Notes under the pieces: generated by a model | Told to the model about the DNA's origin: nothing | The model's input: only the letters and a program-made list of their open reading frames with translations | The model's database searches: none | Program-made: the position numbers and the translations under genes | Shown: piece by piece, positions 10,439-25,574 of the stretch | Layout: every line of letters starts with the position of its first letter | How positions within the stretch are numbered: position 1 is the first letter of the stretch | DNA from: Mermis nigrescens | Lineage: Eukaryota > Nematoda > Enoplea > Mermithida > Mermithidae | DNA length: 64,000 bases | Direction of reading: 5' to 3' | Assembly: GCA_036768485.1 (NCBI GenBank) | Contig: JAVLUZ010000340.1 | Span: 1,288,470-1,352,469 of the forward strand

Positions 10439-13400
10439 GAAAATTCGATTTTCGTTAAACTGGAACAAATTCTACGTGACTCAATTGGCTATCTGACGCT
10501 ATACCATAACGTAAATCACTTGAAGCGGATCGCAAAGGAAATTGACAGTGTATTTTGTGTTCCTCACAGAATAATTGAAATCCGGTGAGCACTTTTGCAA
10601 TACAAATTTAGAATACATATATGATATATAGATCATTGCCAATACAATGTTCGCCTGCTTGAAAAGTCATTTTCACTATTGATACTGATTAACTCGATTT
10701 TCAAATACAGTTTATCGAATTGTTTTCTGTTTTAGCCATGTATTATACAGTCAAATCAATGCTTGAGACAGCTAATTGGTAATAATGGTTCAAATTTATC
10801 AAAAAATGGATATTTATGTAATAAACTTGTTAGTTTAATTTAGAAATCAGTTATCCAAATAAGATTTTCCACTTTATGCCCAAAAACCTTCCCTGTAACA
10901 TTTTGCATCTTTTTGAGAGTCGCCTCGCCTATCCTGAGGACAGAATCAAATTTTTCAAAATTTTAAGAATTGGTTAAACATTGTAGACAAATAGTTCTGC
11001 TGTTGTTAATACAGTTTTTGTTTTCTTAAATGACCCATAAATTTATATATGTATGTATACATATGTACACGTACTTGCATCATGCTCATGCATGCTTATT
11101 TTTGAGCTGGCTGTCACGTTTTCGCGTTGTTAATGAATTTGTAAAATCACTGCCCGTCATAGGAGAATTTCTTTGGCAAAAAGAAGAAGCTGGTGATTCG
11201 ATAGCAGCAGTAAGATCTTTTTGGTTCTTTTAAAAAGCTACTATAATATTTGATTTGGCCTACATACAGGCAGGCACATAGGTGTACCTGGCTGTACACG
11301 TTGGCATGGGTGGTTTGGGGGTATGCAACCCCAGAAGTTTGAATACCCCAAATTTTTTTGCCTTTTTCGCGATTTTTTGATGCCAATGGATAGTGCTCGA
11401 TGAGAAACGTTCAAAAATGGTGCTTTTTCGCCCTAAGACCATTTTTTGACCTTTAAAAAATTTTGCAACCCCGTTCCAGAATTTCGGTGCTGCCCACCTA
11501 TGACTGCCTGTATACATTTTTAATTTTCAATTTTTTAGAACATTCGCAGCCGCTTATTTGCTCCTAAAATGGTGCTTTTACTTTATTATTTGCATGACTT
11601 ATTGCGTCCATCTGAAACCTTGATGCTGCAGCTTCAAGCTGCTGAGCTCCATCCGTTTGATGCCTTTGTAAGCTGAATAAATGTATAATTTTTACTAATT
11701 TCTTTTTGTCTTTGTTTATCTAGTATAATGAACAACCTCATGGTATTTGTTATAAATATTTTAAATACATACCTAGGTTACACATATCTATATTTATTTT
11801 ATTCTTAGTCAAATTATAATTTGCAGCGCTTAGTTCAATCAACAAATGCTGTCATTCGGGCTCAGTTTCGTGATTGTGAATCAATCTGCGGTGAATCTTT
11901 TGAAAAAATGTGTGACTTGGCACACAATGGCGCACTTACATTGACTGAAGATCTTACTGCATCCCATAGAGCCTCCTGTGAAAAGCATATTCGAAGTACA
12001 TAATTTCGTCTTACACATTTTGCTGATTAAAGATTATTTTACATCAGTTTACTTTCAATAACTTTGTGCCTATTTATATATTTTTATAACCTGTGTAATA
12101 TGTATGCATGATGCTAATGTTAAGTAATTACATTAAACACCTGAAAACGTGCACATAGGAAGGACTGAAAAAGTTATTAACCCCAAGAAAAATTATAATT
12201 AAAAAAAACTAAAGCTAAGTACCAACTCTTGAATGATTTTGATTGAAAATAGCTTCCTGCCCCTAATTATGTGCATCTATGGTGACATTATCTTCATTTT
12301 TACATATATTCAGAGCTAGCTAAGGCAATGGTGAAGAATTTAGAGAATAGGTTGTGGAGCGACAATTCTATAGTAACGTCCTTTCGGATTTTCAATCCAG
12401 ATCCTGTTCAGCTTTCTGAAATGCAAAACGACTTACCGTCTTATGGCAACTATCAGATTATGGAATTATTTGCTTTCTACAGCAAGGGCATTGAGCTCAA
12501 GCAAGAAGAGTTATTATCTGAATGGAATCTCTTTAAGGTTATAATTTTTTATGTTTTAAATCTAATAAATTTAAGAAAAACCACAGTAAATTTGTCAATC
12601 TAAATCTTTATAATGAAACCTTGAGTCAGTGAAAAACAATGTGTTTGCATGCATTAAAATACATCAATATTTTTATTTGCACAGGTCTTTTTTTTACCTG
12701 TATGGAAACACTATTGTACTATTGTATATGTATATAAATGTAATAGTTTATGACCTTTTTAGTTCAACTACATGAACCCAATGAATGATCGCATACCAAC
12801 ATGGAAGCAGCTTGTGTCAATCGGCTGCCATAATTTGGATTTATTCCCAAATCTTGGAAAGCTGTGCTACGTATGTAAGTGACTATTGACTACCATAGAT
12901 GCATAAGGTTAGGTTGTCCAGGGAGGGGTAAAATTGAGATCTTTGAGGTCAGGGAGGGGTAAAATCCAGGATTTTTACTGCAGTACATTGAGTTTTTAGG
13001 TAGGTATATACTATTTTTGTGGGGGTTACCCCTCGCACCCCTCCATATGTGCATGTACATATGGTGACTACAGGGTGCAAACATCTTATAAATTTTTGCT
13101 TCATTATTTTTTTATGATGAAAATGATTCAAAAAGTAGAAAATTCTTATTTTGAACTACTTATTTGCCAAGGGACACACATTTTTATTTGGTTTTGTTTT
13201 TTTGTCTTTGTAAACCTGGCATGCTTTATTTCTGCACTAAGATAAAGTAGACATTCTTTTTCAAAAGTAGGCAGCGTGAAAAAAACAAATTTCTTGTGGC
13301 AAAATTAGTAATTCTGAAAGCTCCATTTATTCTAAAAAGCTTCAAAATCCATTAGGAAGGAGCAGTCAAATAGTTTTTTCTAAGCTTTATGTATACATGT

Positions 13401-14077
13401 ATAAAATATTTATTTTTTCCCATGTATGCTATGCTTATATTTTTTCTTATTTTCCTTATAGTGAACTGCTTTAATGCCCAGAACGCGACAGTGGAACGTG
13501 GATTTTCGCTGATGAATCGCATATGCACTAAAAATCGAAACAAAATATTACCACAACAGCTAGAGATGTTGATGAGGTTGCGTTTGTCGACTACTAATTT
13601 TGCCGAGTTTGACTATGGGCCTGCCGTCAGGGAATATTTCAGACAAACGATTTATTCTCTTGGTCGTGCAGTTAGTCGAAAGCCAAAAGGTATGCAGAAC
13701 GTTCATTATGTACATATTGTGAACGTGTGCATTATTTAATATTAGTCTTGGCTTTTGTGTCTTATTCAGTAACATAGTGTTTGATATACTTACACCTTTA
13801 TGCATGAGCTGACAACATACAGTTTCTCTTCCACTGATTCATCTGTATCTTATTCTTATGATTTGGGTTTCTTCTGCTGGTATTGTTTTGTTTTTTACCT
13901 TCTGCTTTGAATTTTACTAACAATCTGCATGCATTATTTTTTCTCTTTCCATTGTGTTCACCTTGTTTTTCGTCTCATAATGAGGGCATCTTATTATCTG
14001 TTGCTGTTACAGATCTTCCACGGCTGGACGAAACCAACGAAAATTATGATGCTTTTCTAGCCATGGATGAATTTTAG
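10439..14077 (+). CDS. hAT-transposase-derived ZNF862-like protein, 3' eight exons
   Basis: Exons 10439-10584, 11107-11209, 11539-11667, 11827-11995, 12314-12537, 12763-12874, 13462-13689 and 14013-14077 have GT-AG borders. They join to 1176 nt, exactly 391 codons plus TAG, without a stop. The protein has EIRWLSRFRVVNEF at about residues 47-60, as in ZNF862/KIAA1586-like proteins. The hAT C-terminal dimerisation block NATVERGFSLMNRICTKNR is at about 301-319. It ends in an acidic NENYDAFLAMDEF tail. Seven introns and an unbroken frame argue for a host gene derived from a transposase rather than a live transposon; such proteins are usually nuclear and DNA-associated. The first exon has no Met in frame, so 5' exons (BED or zinc finger, first half of the RNase H fold) are missing. 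They are perhaps left of the LINE at 5914-9880. Confidence 0.85.
11295..11502 (+). mobile_element. MITE-A copy inside an intron of the hAT-derived gene
   Basis: Begins TACACGTTGGCATGGG and ends GCTGCCCACCTATG, with 'GATGCCAATGGATAGTGCT' in the core. Flanks CCTGGCTG and ACTGCCTG agree in 6 of 8 bases, an eroded target duplication. It lies between exons 11107-11209 and 11539-11667. Confidence 0.75.
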
Positions 14078-14311
14078 CCCTTCGTAATTTTATCAGTCAT
14101 TGATTTTTGAATTTTATTCGTTGATAATTTTTGCTTATTTGAATAAAATCTTTGCTCTTTTTGATTTATTCTTTGTTGTGCTTAGCTACATTTACTCATT
14201 TTCTGTCGTTGATCGAAATATATCAAAGATTCGTCTTAGGTGCCACAATTATATGTAAGATGGACTTTCTAAGAAAAAATGGCTTTTTTATCATGAGCGA
14301 CCCGTTTTTGA
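14078..14311. other. 3' flank of the hAT-derived gene
   Basis: Contains AATAAAATC at about 14142, about 65 bases after the stop, a likely polyadenylation signal. Nothing else recognised. Confidence 0.4.
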
Positions 14312-15042
14312 ACGTTTTTAGACCCCAAAAAATGTGAACCAAAATTTGAAATGTGGAAAAAAGTTTAGGTATGGTTCACATTGTGAACCAAATCGCTAGG
14401 AAAAAACGGTGTTGGCAACCCTGGCCCGGCTGCGCTATCGTGCGACTATACTATGCCATTTCTGGAGTCTCATCGAAGCTCAATAATTTATCAAAATGAC
14501 GCCAAACGCCAGAAAGTTTTGAAATTTTACCTGTCTAAAACGAATTTTTGCCATAAAAGTGCTTCAATCGGCACGGCACGGCTAAATATCTACAGCAAGT
14601 GATAAGCGCCGGAAAATTTTAGAAATTTTATATCTAAAATGTATTTTTGCGTCACAAAAATTGTCAGAAATTCGTGCAGATGATAAAGATTTTCAATCAC
14701 AGTAAAGTTCTGGAAAAAATTGTCGATATAAGTGCTGCAGATCGGCGCGGCCTTAACATCAATAATAGATGTAAAATTAAATCAATCCGGTGCGGAGCGC
14801 CTTGAAATTTCGAAATTTTGGCTCTCTGTAAGCATTTGTGCATTACAAAGATAAGAAGAAAGAAGAAGAAAGAAAATTTTATTACTAATACCAACTGTTA
14901 AAATACAAAATGACAAGTATATATAGTAAATGCAATTACGAATTAGTAATGGGACATGCGAGTCAATGGAATGACAAGTTTTACGCGCGCCCCACAAGAT
15001 ATCTAGATAAATCAAAGTTTGCTAATCTAAATTTAAATATGT

Positions 15043-16375
15043 TTAGGTTAGGGGAAAAACAATGAAGTCAGGAAGATCGTTCCAAACTGCGATGTATTTG
15101 TAAAAGAAATCAAACTTTTCTAAATTAGAATGTACAATAGGTATAGCTAATTTAAATCTATTAATGCTACGGGTAATATTATGATTAAATACAAAAAAAT
15201 CATCAGCTTCTAAACATGACTTATGACAAATAATTTGATACATCATACACAGACAAATCTGCAAGCGTCTTAATTCAAGTCTGCACAATTTAAGTTGTTT
15301 TAAACGATCCTCGTAAGAAAGAATATTATTATAACCAAAAATATATTTAGTGAATCTACGTTGAACAGCTTCCAGTCGATCTATATCACTAAGATAAGAG
15401 GGGTTCCATACACTGCAACAGTGCTCTAATAAAGGTCTAACATAACAAGTATAAGCTTTAACAAGGTTACCTTTATCACGCGAAAAAAATGATTTGCGTA
15501 TTAAAATACATCTAGAGAAAGCTTTTATAATCAAAGAATTATAATGTTTCTTAAATTTTAAATTTCGAGGAATCAAAACTCCTAAATCATGGACAAACAC
15601 ATTACTAGAAATAATTTCCCCATTTAGTCTATAAACAACTTTTCGATTATTATTACCCAAATATAGAACTTGACTTTTGGTTCGAGAAATAGGTAAATCC
15701 CATGTAATTGCCCAATCAATAATCTTATCTAAATCAGACTGTAAAAATCTACAGTTACGACTAATATTGAAAATTTTGATATCATCAGCGAACATATAAA
15801 CCGTACTATAAATATTATCACATATATCATTTATAAAAATCGAAAAGAGCTTAGGTCCAAGGACACTTCCTTGGACGACACCAGGACACTTCCTTGGACG
15901 ACACCAGGACACTTCCTTGGACGACACCGCTGTTAACAGGCACATAATCTGAAAAAGACTGATTAACGCGAACACATTGGGAATGATTAAACAAATAGGC
16001 CTTTAACCATGCATACAAATTACCGTTTATTCCATATCCGTTTAACTTAATAAGAAGTTTTTTAATATTTACTTTATCAAAGGCTTTAGAGAAATCTAAA
16101 TATATTATATCAACTGTTTCTTTTTTAGCTAACGACTGAATCCATGGAAATTTACACACAAGATTTATTCTTTTGAAAACCAAATTGAAAAGGAGATATT
16201 AGTTTATTAACCTTAAGAAAGTCTAACAATTGACTATTAATAATTCTTTCCATAATTTTGGCAATAGAACAACAAAGAGAAACGGGCCTGTAATTATCCA
16301 CTAATGCTGGATCCCCCTTTTTTAAAATTGGAATAACATGTGCCATGCTTCAAAGCTCGGGAATATTTCCAGACA
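15043..16375 (-). pseudogene. Reverse transcriptase fragment with intact FADD, broken by a 23-bp triplication
   Basis: The frame from 16346 reads HVIPILKKGDPALVDNYRPV (RT block 1), then IIYLDFSKAFDKV (first catalytic Asp), VVQGSVLGP and MFADDIKIF (the catalytic Asp pair is intact), ending with QRRFTKYIFGY and a C-terminal domain to 15043. At 15861-15928 a 23-base unit, GGACACTTCC plus TTGGACGACACCA, is present three times right at the QGSVLGP codons. The two extra copies add 46 bases and shift the frame. Without them the frame would read on, so the triplication may be the main disabling change here. It is an RNA-dependent DNA polymerase for target-primed reverse transcription. Confidence 0.85.
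15861..15928 (+). repeat. 23-bp unit in three tandem copies within RT
   Basis: Unit GGACACTTCC plus TTGGACGACACCA repeats at 15861, 15884 and 15907 with no differences in the first two. It encodes the V-Q-G-S-V-L region of RT on the minus strand. Recent slippage, or an assembly artefact. Confidence 0.9.
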
Positions 16376-16640
16376 GGATTTTCAATTACTGTGAAGTTCT
16401 AGAGCAAATTGTCGATATAAGTGCTGTGATCTGCTCGGCGCGCCGGGAACATCGATGAAAAACCTTAAAAATAAAACAATCCGGCTCGGAGCGCCGGAAA
16501 ATTTTGGAATTTTACCCTTCTAGAACGCATTTTTGCATTAAAAAAATTTTCCACAATGTGAGCCAAGCCCACATGTTTTTCCACATCTCGAAATTTGGTT
16601 CACAAAACCCCTAAATATGGAAAAAACGGTAGTTCAAGTT

Positions 16641-16898
16641 AAGGGAAGAAACAATTAAGTCAGGAAGCTCGTTCGAACCTGCAATATATTTATGAAAGGA
16701 ATCCAATTTTTTTAAAATTAGAATAGCAACAGGTATAAGTAATATAAATCTGTCAATGCTGCGGGTAATATTGAGATTGAACACAGAAAATTATCAGCTT
16801 CTAAACATATTTATGACAAATCATATGGTAGGCAAATATACAAGCATCTTAATTTAAGTCTACACAATTTAAGTTGTATTAAAAGATCCTCTTAAGAA
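16641..16898 (-). mobile_element. CR1-like copy 3, left (3') part
   Basis: Aligns by eye with 15048-15320 of the intact copy ('GAAGTCAGGAAG', 'CTTCTAAACAT', 'TTTAAGTTGT', 'AAAGATCCTC'), with more substitutions. It stops in 'AAGAAAG' where the (TA)n tract begins, and the family sequence resumes at 24956. Confidence 0.75.
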
Positions 16899-18528
<1,630 letters not shown>

Positions 18529-18661
18529 GTATTGATAAATTAAAAATAATGAAGTCCTTACTAGCCAAATGAAATTTTGCCCTTAATATGTATATGTATC
18601 CGGTGAAAAATAGGTACAGATTAAACCCTTTTTGAAGAAGCATAGTACACTATATAATATG
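18529..18661. other. Short unassigned spacer in the left palindrome arm
   Basis: Contains 'AATGAAGTCCTTACTAGC' and similar AT-rich sequence without a counterpart in the right arm. It is part of the asymmetry between the arms. Confidence 0.35.
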
Positions 18662-19525
<864 letters not shown>

Positions 19526-19527
19526 AT

Positions 19528-20491
19528 ATATCTGTGCCGGGGCCGCCTTTTGCCGGGGCCGGGGCCGGGCCTGGCCGGGGCCAAGTAAAGCGTGCTTTAC
19601 CGTGTTCATAGTACGACCCTACCCTACTCCTTATACCTATGTACATATATATTCTTGCTAGTAGATATGCGCGTCAAGCGTTACTATTTGTTGGGATTAC
19701 AAGATATAACAGAACATGGGCATTGGGAGGCTTGGGACGTGGGCGTGGGGGGTTAGGGGTATGCATCCCTCCAGAAGTTGGAATACCCCCCCTCCCAGAA
19801 TTCAATTTTTGAAATTTTTTTGCTCTTTTAGCGATTTTTTGATGCCAAGGGATAGTGCTCGATGAGAAACGTCGGAAATGGTGTTTTTCACCACCACCCC
19901 AGAAATTTTTTCACACTCCCAAAATTTCGGTGCTGCCCACCTATGGTCTAGACCCCCAGAATTCACACTCTCCCCCCAAAAAATCCGCTAGACGCCCCAG
20001 AAATTGATTTTCAGAATTTTTTGTGTTTCTGAGATTTTTTGATGCTAATGGATAGCTCTCATTGAGAAACGCAAGAAAACGGTGTTTTTTCGCCCTACCA
20101 TATATTATCAGGCGCTTTTTGACTTCGAAAAGTTTTGGAACCCTATAATTTTTGAGCGGCCCATGTATGGATTTAACTCCTCTGACTTGGACGCGTTTTT
20201 CAATTAGCTTTACTTCGCACTTTTTTAGGCTTTTATCCTATTTGTTCTGATAGACGTAGCTGTCTGCTACCAAGCAAGCTGGAAAGCTCGGCTATATGAA
20301 TTGCAATTCAAAATATGTCAATTTTGATTATTAACTAGAAATTTGCACCAACCTGACATAATAAAATAAAGATTTGAATTAGCAGGATGTGTGGTGTTGC
20401 TTGAAATTGAGCTTGAAGGTAAATCTGCTTAAAACATTATCAATTTTCTACATTATAATCAATTATATACACTGGCCCCGGCACAGCTCTA
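19528..20491 (+). mobile_element. hAT-E4, right inverted copy carrying a MITE-A
   Basis: Starts TATCTGTGCCGGGGCCGCC and ends GGCCCCGGCACAGCTCTA. It is the reverse complement of E4-L, joined to it with about 2 bases between the copies at 19526. A MITE-A (19735-19945) present only here accounts for most of the length difference between the arms. Confidence 0.7.
19735..19945 (+). mobile_element. MITE-A inserted in the right palindrome arm only
   Basis: Runs from GACGTGGGCGTGG to GCTGCCCACCTATG. The left arm has the empty site: CATTGGGGATCTAGACC there is uninterrupted (read in reverse), while here GGCATTGGG and GTCTAGACC are separated by the element. It therefore inserted after the inverted duplication. 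Confidence 0.8.

Positions 20492-21913
<1,422 letters not shown>

Positions 21914-21953
<40 letters not shown>
21914..21953. repeat. (TA)n tract between E1-R and E2
   Basis: Short TA tract ending ATTTATAT. Confidence 0.95.
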
Positions 21954-22301
21954 TAGGGATGCAACGGGTACCCGGACCCGACCCGGACCCGTTATTACCC
22001 GGTTCTTTTTTGGACCCGGACTCGGACCCGCTATTGAAAATTTTTGAGACCCGGACCCGGACCCGGAACCGGTAAAATTTTGCTTGAAAAATAACGGGTA
22101 ACGGGTATTGAAAAAATTTAAAAAGATGCGAATGATGAAAGACTTGAATGGCGACTAAAGACTTCATTTCCAACTTCTAAATCTTCACATTAATACCAGC
22201 TAGTATTTCAAAAACAGTCAGATTCATCTACTTGCATTAGTTTAAGATGCAATGAACCACTGTCAAGGTGTTTTTGAATTTGTTCAAATTTTTTCTGTTT
22301 G

Positions 22302-23371
22302 CAGGGGCGGATTTAAGGTGGGCGGGGGGCGGCGGCCCCCTCCCTTATTGGTCAAAAATATTCGGCGAGATAAAGAATGATATGCAATTTGCAATGATTT
22401 TTGGCCGTCAGTGACCATAATTTCTCAAAACTTTCCGGCACTGCGCCGGATGACATTGATTTACTTTCTTGGCGACCTGGAAGCACGGTTTTTTTATTCA
22501 GCAAAGATTTTTACCGATGTACAAAGACTTTTCGGAACCGTCTTGTGCAAGTACAAAAATTTTTGGAAGACAAAAGCTGCAAAAAAAGGTTTAAAATTCG
22601 CAAACATTTTCGGCGCATTGCGTTGATAGTAATAATTGTGTGTTCTATATATCTTTATAATAGCAGAAATCGCATTTCGGAAGGAAAAATGTCAAATTTT
22701 TCGGCGCTTGGCGCCGTTTTAAGACGATCTTAATGATTTTTGCCCTAAAAAAACCAGGAATTATTCAGCTAAAATACTCTACCAAAGGTCAACAAATCTG
22801 TTTTTACCACACTAAAGTCGCTACCTCATTATATCATAGTACTCAAAAATTTGTGTGTACCAAATGTACAAAGACTTTTAGGGACCATCTTTGTATATAC
22901 ATGTACAAACGGACCTTGTACAAAAAAAACACTGCCTGGAAGCCAGTTTCTGTTCATGTAGGTTTTAAAATAATTTTAACAGCAGAAACAGCTATTTTTG
23001 CATAGTTTTCTTCTATTTTCAATTAAAAATGTCGATGTTTCGCATCAAATGCCATAAATATAGGAAATCAAGCAGTAAATCATGCTTCTAGACGTCTATC
23101 TGCCTTGATTTCACAAATTTTCCGGCGCTTTGCGCCAGATTTTTGTTAAAGTCAAAGAAATTTAATGATTTTTTTTCGCACAAAATTGTGCAAAATTTTA
23201 AAATTTTAAGAAAAAATATTACGTCTAATGTGATTTTATGTAAAAGTATACAACGTAACACACCGAAAAAACGCCATTTTGTGCGTCAAGGGCAAATTTT
23301 CGGATCTCTTTTTGACTTTTTTTGGAAAAGTTGGGATACGCCCCCCTAGGAAAATCCTAGATCCGCCACTG
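22302..23371 (+). mobile_element. hAT-E10 (CAGNGGCGGAT type, about 0.6 kb plus insert) with perfect TSD
   Basis: TIRs CAGGGGCGGATTTAAGG and CCTAGATCCGCCACTG. TCTGTTTG is at 22294-22301 and 23372-23379, a perfect 8-bp duplication. It inserted into the E2 transposase frame. Contains CGGCGC-type hairpins and, at 22484-22934, an E8 element. Related copies: 32088-32691 and 32698-33180. Confidence 0.88.
22484..22934 (+). mobile_element. hAT-E8 (GTACAAAG family, 451 bp) with perfect TSD
   Basis: Ends CACGGTTTTTTTATT and AAAAAAAACACTG. CCTGGAAG is at 22476-22483 and 22935-22942. Subterminal sequence is rich in GTACAAAGA and its inverse. The centre holds two CGGCGC hairpin variants. Nested in E10, which is nested in E2. 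Confidence 0.88.
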
Positions 23372-24232
23372 TCTGTTTGAGTCGCTTCTATGAAAATGGC
23401 CAGCCATTTTTCGGCAAATAAGGCGCACGTTTAACCGTTTGCTGCTGTTCTAGAGCCTGGATAAATGAGCTGAGAAGTATGTACATGAAACTTGCGAAAA
23501 AATAAGTTTTTTTCACTACCGCCTTAACAATTAAATTCAAATTAGGCTCCGCACAGCTTGAACTTGGTAAGTTTGAATCCTCTAACGCCTTAACTACATA
23601 TGTTTGTACCATTATCGCGCACAATAACGTGCACCTGCAAGAAATTCATAAAGGTATTGTATGACTCAAGAATCTACGCGCTAACTCACTAACTATTTTA
23701 TAATGTCCCACGAATAAAGCATGTTTTCGGGCACTTCGCTTAAATATTGTGCTGTATGATGCTCAGCACCTAAAGGTGATGTATGCAAATCCCCTTTTTT
23801 CAGCTTAAAGTCGTCCGAAATCGAATGTGCTGTTAAACTTAAAAATTAAAATGTTTTGATTAATCAATTATGTTACGGAGTTTTGAAGCTTAAGAAAACT
23901 TGCCTAAACAATGATTCGCTGATGCGAGACCAAATGTCAGTCGTGAATAGAATATCGACTTCAACGCATTTCTTAACCTGCTCAGCTATTTTTCCTGCAC
24001 ACTTTCATATTCACTCAGTACTTCATTTTTATAAAATGTTCTTGATTTAAGCTCATATAACGGAATCTAGAAAATAAACTTGATTAGTTTATATTAATCG
24101 AAATTTAGTAGGCAATTAAAAAAGATAATTTCTCGCTTTAATTCCATAAAACCAATATTTTCAGCAGACTGAAAAGGCTGATCATTCGAGCAATTTTTTT
24201 ATCAATACGTCTCGAATTTGGATCGTTTCTGC

Positions 24233-24495
24233 CATACGTGGGCAGCAATAAAATTCTGGGGGGGGGGTGCAAGATTTTTTGAAGGTCGAAAAATGGCCTT
24301 AAAAATGGTGGTATGGCGATAAAAACACCATTTTTCGACGTTTCTCAACAAGCACTATCCATTGGCATCAAAAAATTGCGAAAAAAACGAAAAAAATTTT
24401 CAAAAATTGAATTCTGGGGGGGGGTATTTTGATTTCTGGGGGGTATTTTGGTTTCTGGGGGTGCATACCCCCCAAAACCCCCACGCCCAGGTGTG
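24233..24495 (-). mobile_element. MITE-A (263 bp), reverse, with perfect 8-bp TSD
   Basis: Starts CATACGTGGGCAGCA and ends ACGCCCAGGTGTG. GTTTCTGC is at 24225-24232 and 24496-24503. Nested in hAT-E2. Confidence 0.9.
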
Positions 24496-24844
24496 GTTTC
24501 TGCCCAACTTTTTTGCTAAAAATTATCGATATATATCACCTTTGGATGTATAAATAATTATTTAAATCACTTATTCAGGAACTTTAACTTTTTGTTGACT
24601 GACATTCTGAAAATAAGAAGCAATCACGCAATCTGAGTACATTAAAAAATTAGCTTTATATAAATAATAGGACCATTTTGTTCATATAAGACATGATTCA
24701 CAAATTCTCGTGGACCCGGACCCGGACCCGAACCCGTTATTTTTTTCAGACCCGGACCCGGACCCGTACCCGGACCCGTTATCTGAAAAATTTGAGACCC
24801 GGACCCGGACCCGATATTCCAAAAAATCTGGACCCGTTGCATCC

Positions 24845-24847
<3 letters not shown>

Positions 24848-24942
<95 letters not shown>

Positions 24943-24955
24943 TATATAAATATAT
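24848..24955. repeat. (TA)n tract, right edge of the 8 kb insertion
   Basis: TA dinucleotide ending TATATATT, after which the CR1-like copy 3 resumes. Confidence 0.96.
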
Positions 24956-25225
24956 ATATTATAACCAAAAATTTATTTAATAGATTTATGTTGAACAGCT
25001 TCCAGTCGATTTATATCACTGAGATAACAGGGGTTCCATACACTACAACAATAGGTACTCTAGGTCTAACATAACTAATATAAGGTTTTACAAGGTTACC
25101 TTTGTCATGCGAGAACAATGATTTGCGTATTAAAATACATCTTGAGACAGCTATTTTAATCAAAGAATTATATATATATAGGGTTCCTTGAATCTTAAAT
25201 TTTGGGAAATCAAAACTCCTAATTC
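24956..25225 (-). mobile_element. CR1-like copy 3, right part
   Basis: Continues the sequence broken at 16898: 'ATAACCAAAAAT', 'GTTGAACAGCTTCCAGTCGA', 'GGGGTTCCATACACT', 'AAATCAAAACTCCTAA', matching 15330-15590 of the intact copy in order and orientation. Confidence 0.8.
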
Positions 25226-25574
25226 ACGGACAGAAGTGCCATCTTCTTCCAGAAATTGCAGAAGTAAAATAAGAGAGTACTGCTATGAATTGCTAGAAAG
25301 AGGAGAATCAGAGAGAAAACTGACAGTTGCAAGGTCTTTTAAAGTTTTGAAATTTATTCATAGTGATTCACTCGGATTGGTCAAAAAATTACTCTCTCGA
25401 TTCTGATTGGTCAAAAAAGTCCTCAGTGCCATCTCCCTCATGCATTTTTTCAGTATGGCTGATAACAAATATGATTCATCATGACATCAGTAATTCCAAC
25501 CTGACTGACTTGCAATAAATTGCACTGCATGATAAGAATATAAAAATTCTAATGAAAAGCAATAAAAGTTTTTT
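25226..25574. other. Unassigned; repeated GATTGGTCAAAAAA
   Basis: GATTGGTCAAAAAA occurs twice near 25374 and 25404, an inverted-CCAAT pattern, but without nearby gene evidence I do not call a promoter. A 72-codon frame through the CR1 border is not gene-like. Confidence 0.3.

Larger units (their letters stand above)
14850..16378 (-). mobile_element. CR1-like retrotransposon, 5'-truncated copy
   Basis: The 3' end (minus strand) is AATAAAATTTTC followed by a TTC-rich microsatellite tail at 14877-14850. Coding sequence runs from about 15043 to 16378 and stops abruptly after SGNIPELWS, the usual 5' truncation of incomplete reverse transcription. Its tail differs from the (TTG)n of the 5914-9880 element, so it is a separate family. 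It sits within Element D. Confidence 0.82.
14312..16640. mobile_element. Element D with inverted ends, interrupted by a CR1-like copy
   Basis: The left end (GTGAACCAAAATTTGAAATG, then GGTTCACATTGTGAACC) and the right end near 16560-16640 (ATCTCGAAATTTGGTTCAC) are inverted versions of each other. The interior has diverged units of the form 'GCGCCGGAAAATTTT', 'AATTTTACC', 'GCATTTTTGC', two left of the CR1-like copy and one right of it. The LINE at 14850-16378 splits it. Limits are approximate and the superfamily is unknown. Confidence 0.5.
22120..24060 (-). pseudogene. hAT transposase remnant in E2
   Basis: Minus-strand pieces in order: KLKKGDLHTS, then AEHHTAQYLSEVPENML (about 23830-23700), VHVIVRDNGTN (about 23640), VVKALEDSNLPSSSCAEPNL and NLIVKAVVKK (about 23600-23510, the Cys-x-x-H-x-L-N-L-x-V region of hAT transposases, with His replaced), SFIQALEQQQTVKRA, GHFHRSDSNR. 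Then, after the nested element, KFEQIQKHLDSGSLHLKL (about 22290-22240). Frameshifts occur after DNGTN and around the insertion. Enzymes of this family cut at the TIRs and leave 8-bp duplications. The C-terminal dimerisation part was not found. Dead copy. Confidence 0.72.
21954..24847 (-). mobile_element. hAT-E2, 2.9 kb element with decayed transposase and nested insertions
   Basis: TIRs TAGGGATGCAACGGGT and CGTTGCATCCCTA, each followed by CCCGGACCCGGA hexamer arrays. The interior carries minus-strand hAT transposase remnants (22120-24060). It is interrupted by the 22302-23371 element, which itself holds another element at 22484-22934, and by a MITE-A at 24233-24495. Flanked by TA repeat. Confidence 0.82.

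Noticed and set aside
24706..24848. Telomere-like or Asp-Pro repeat coding sequence
   Set aside because: (CCCGGA)n arrays next to a hAT TIR, with an inverted partner at 21965-22075.
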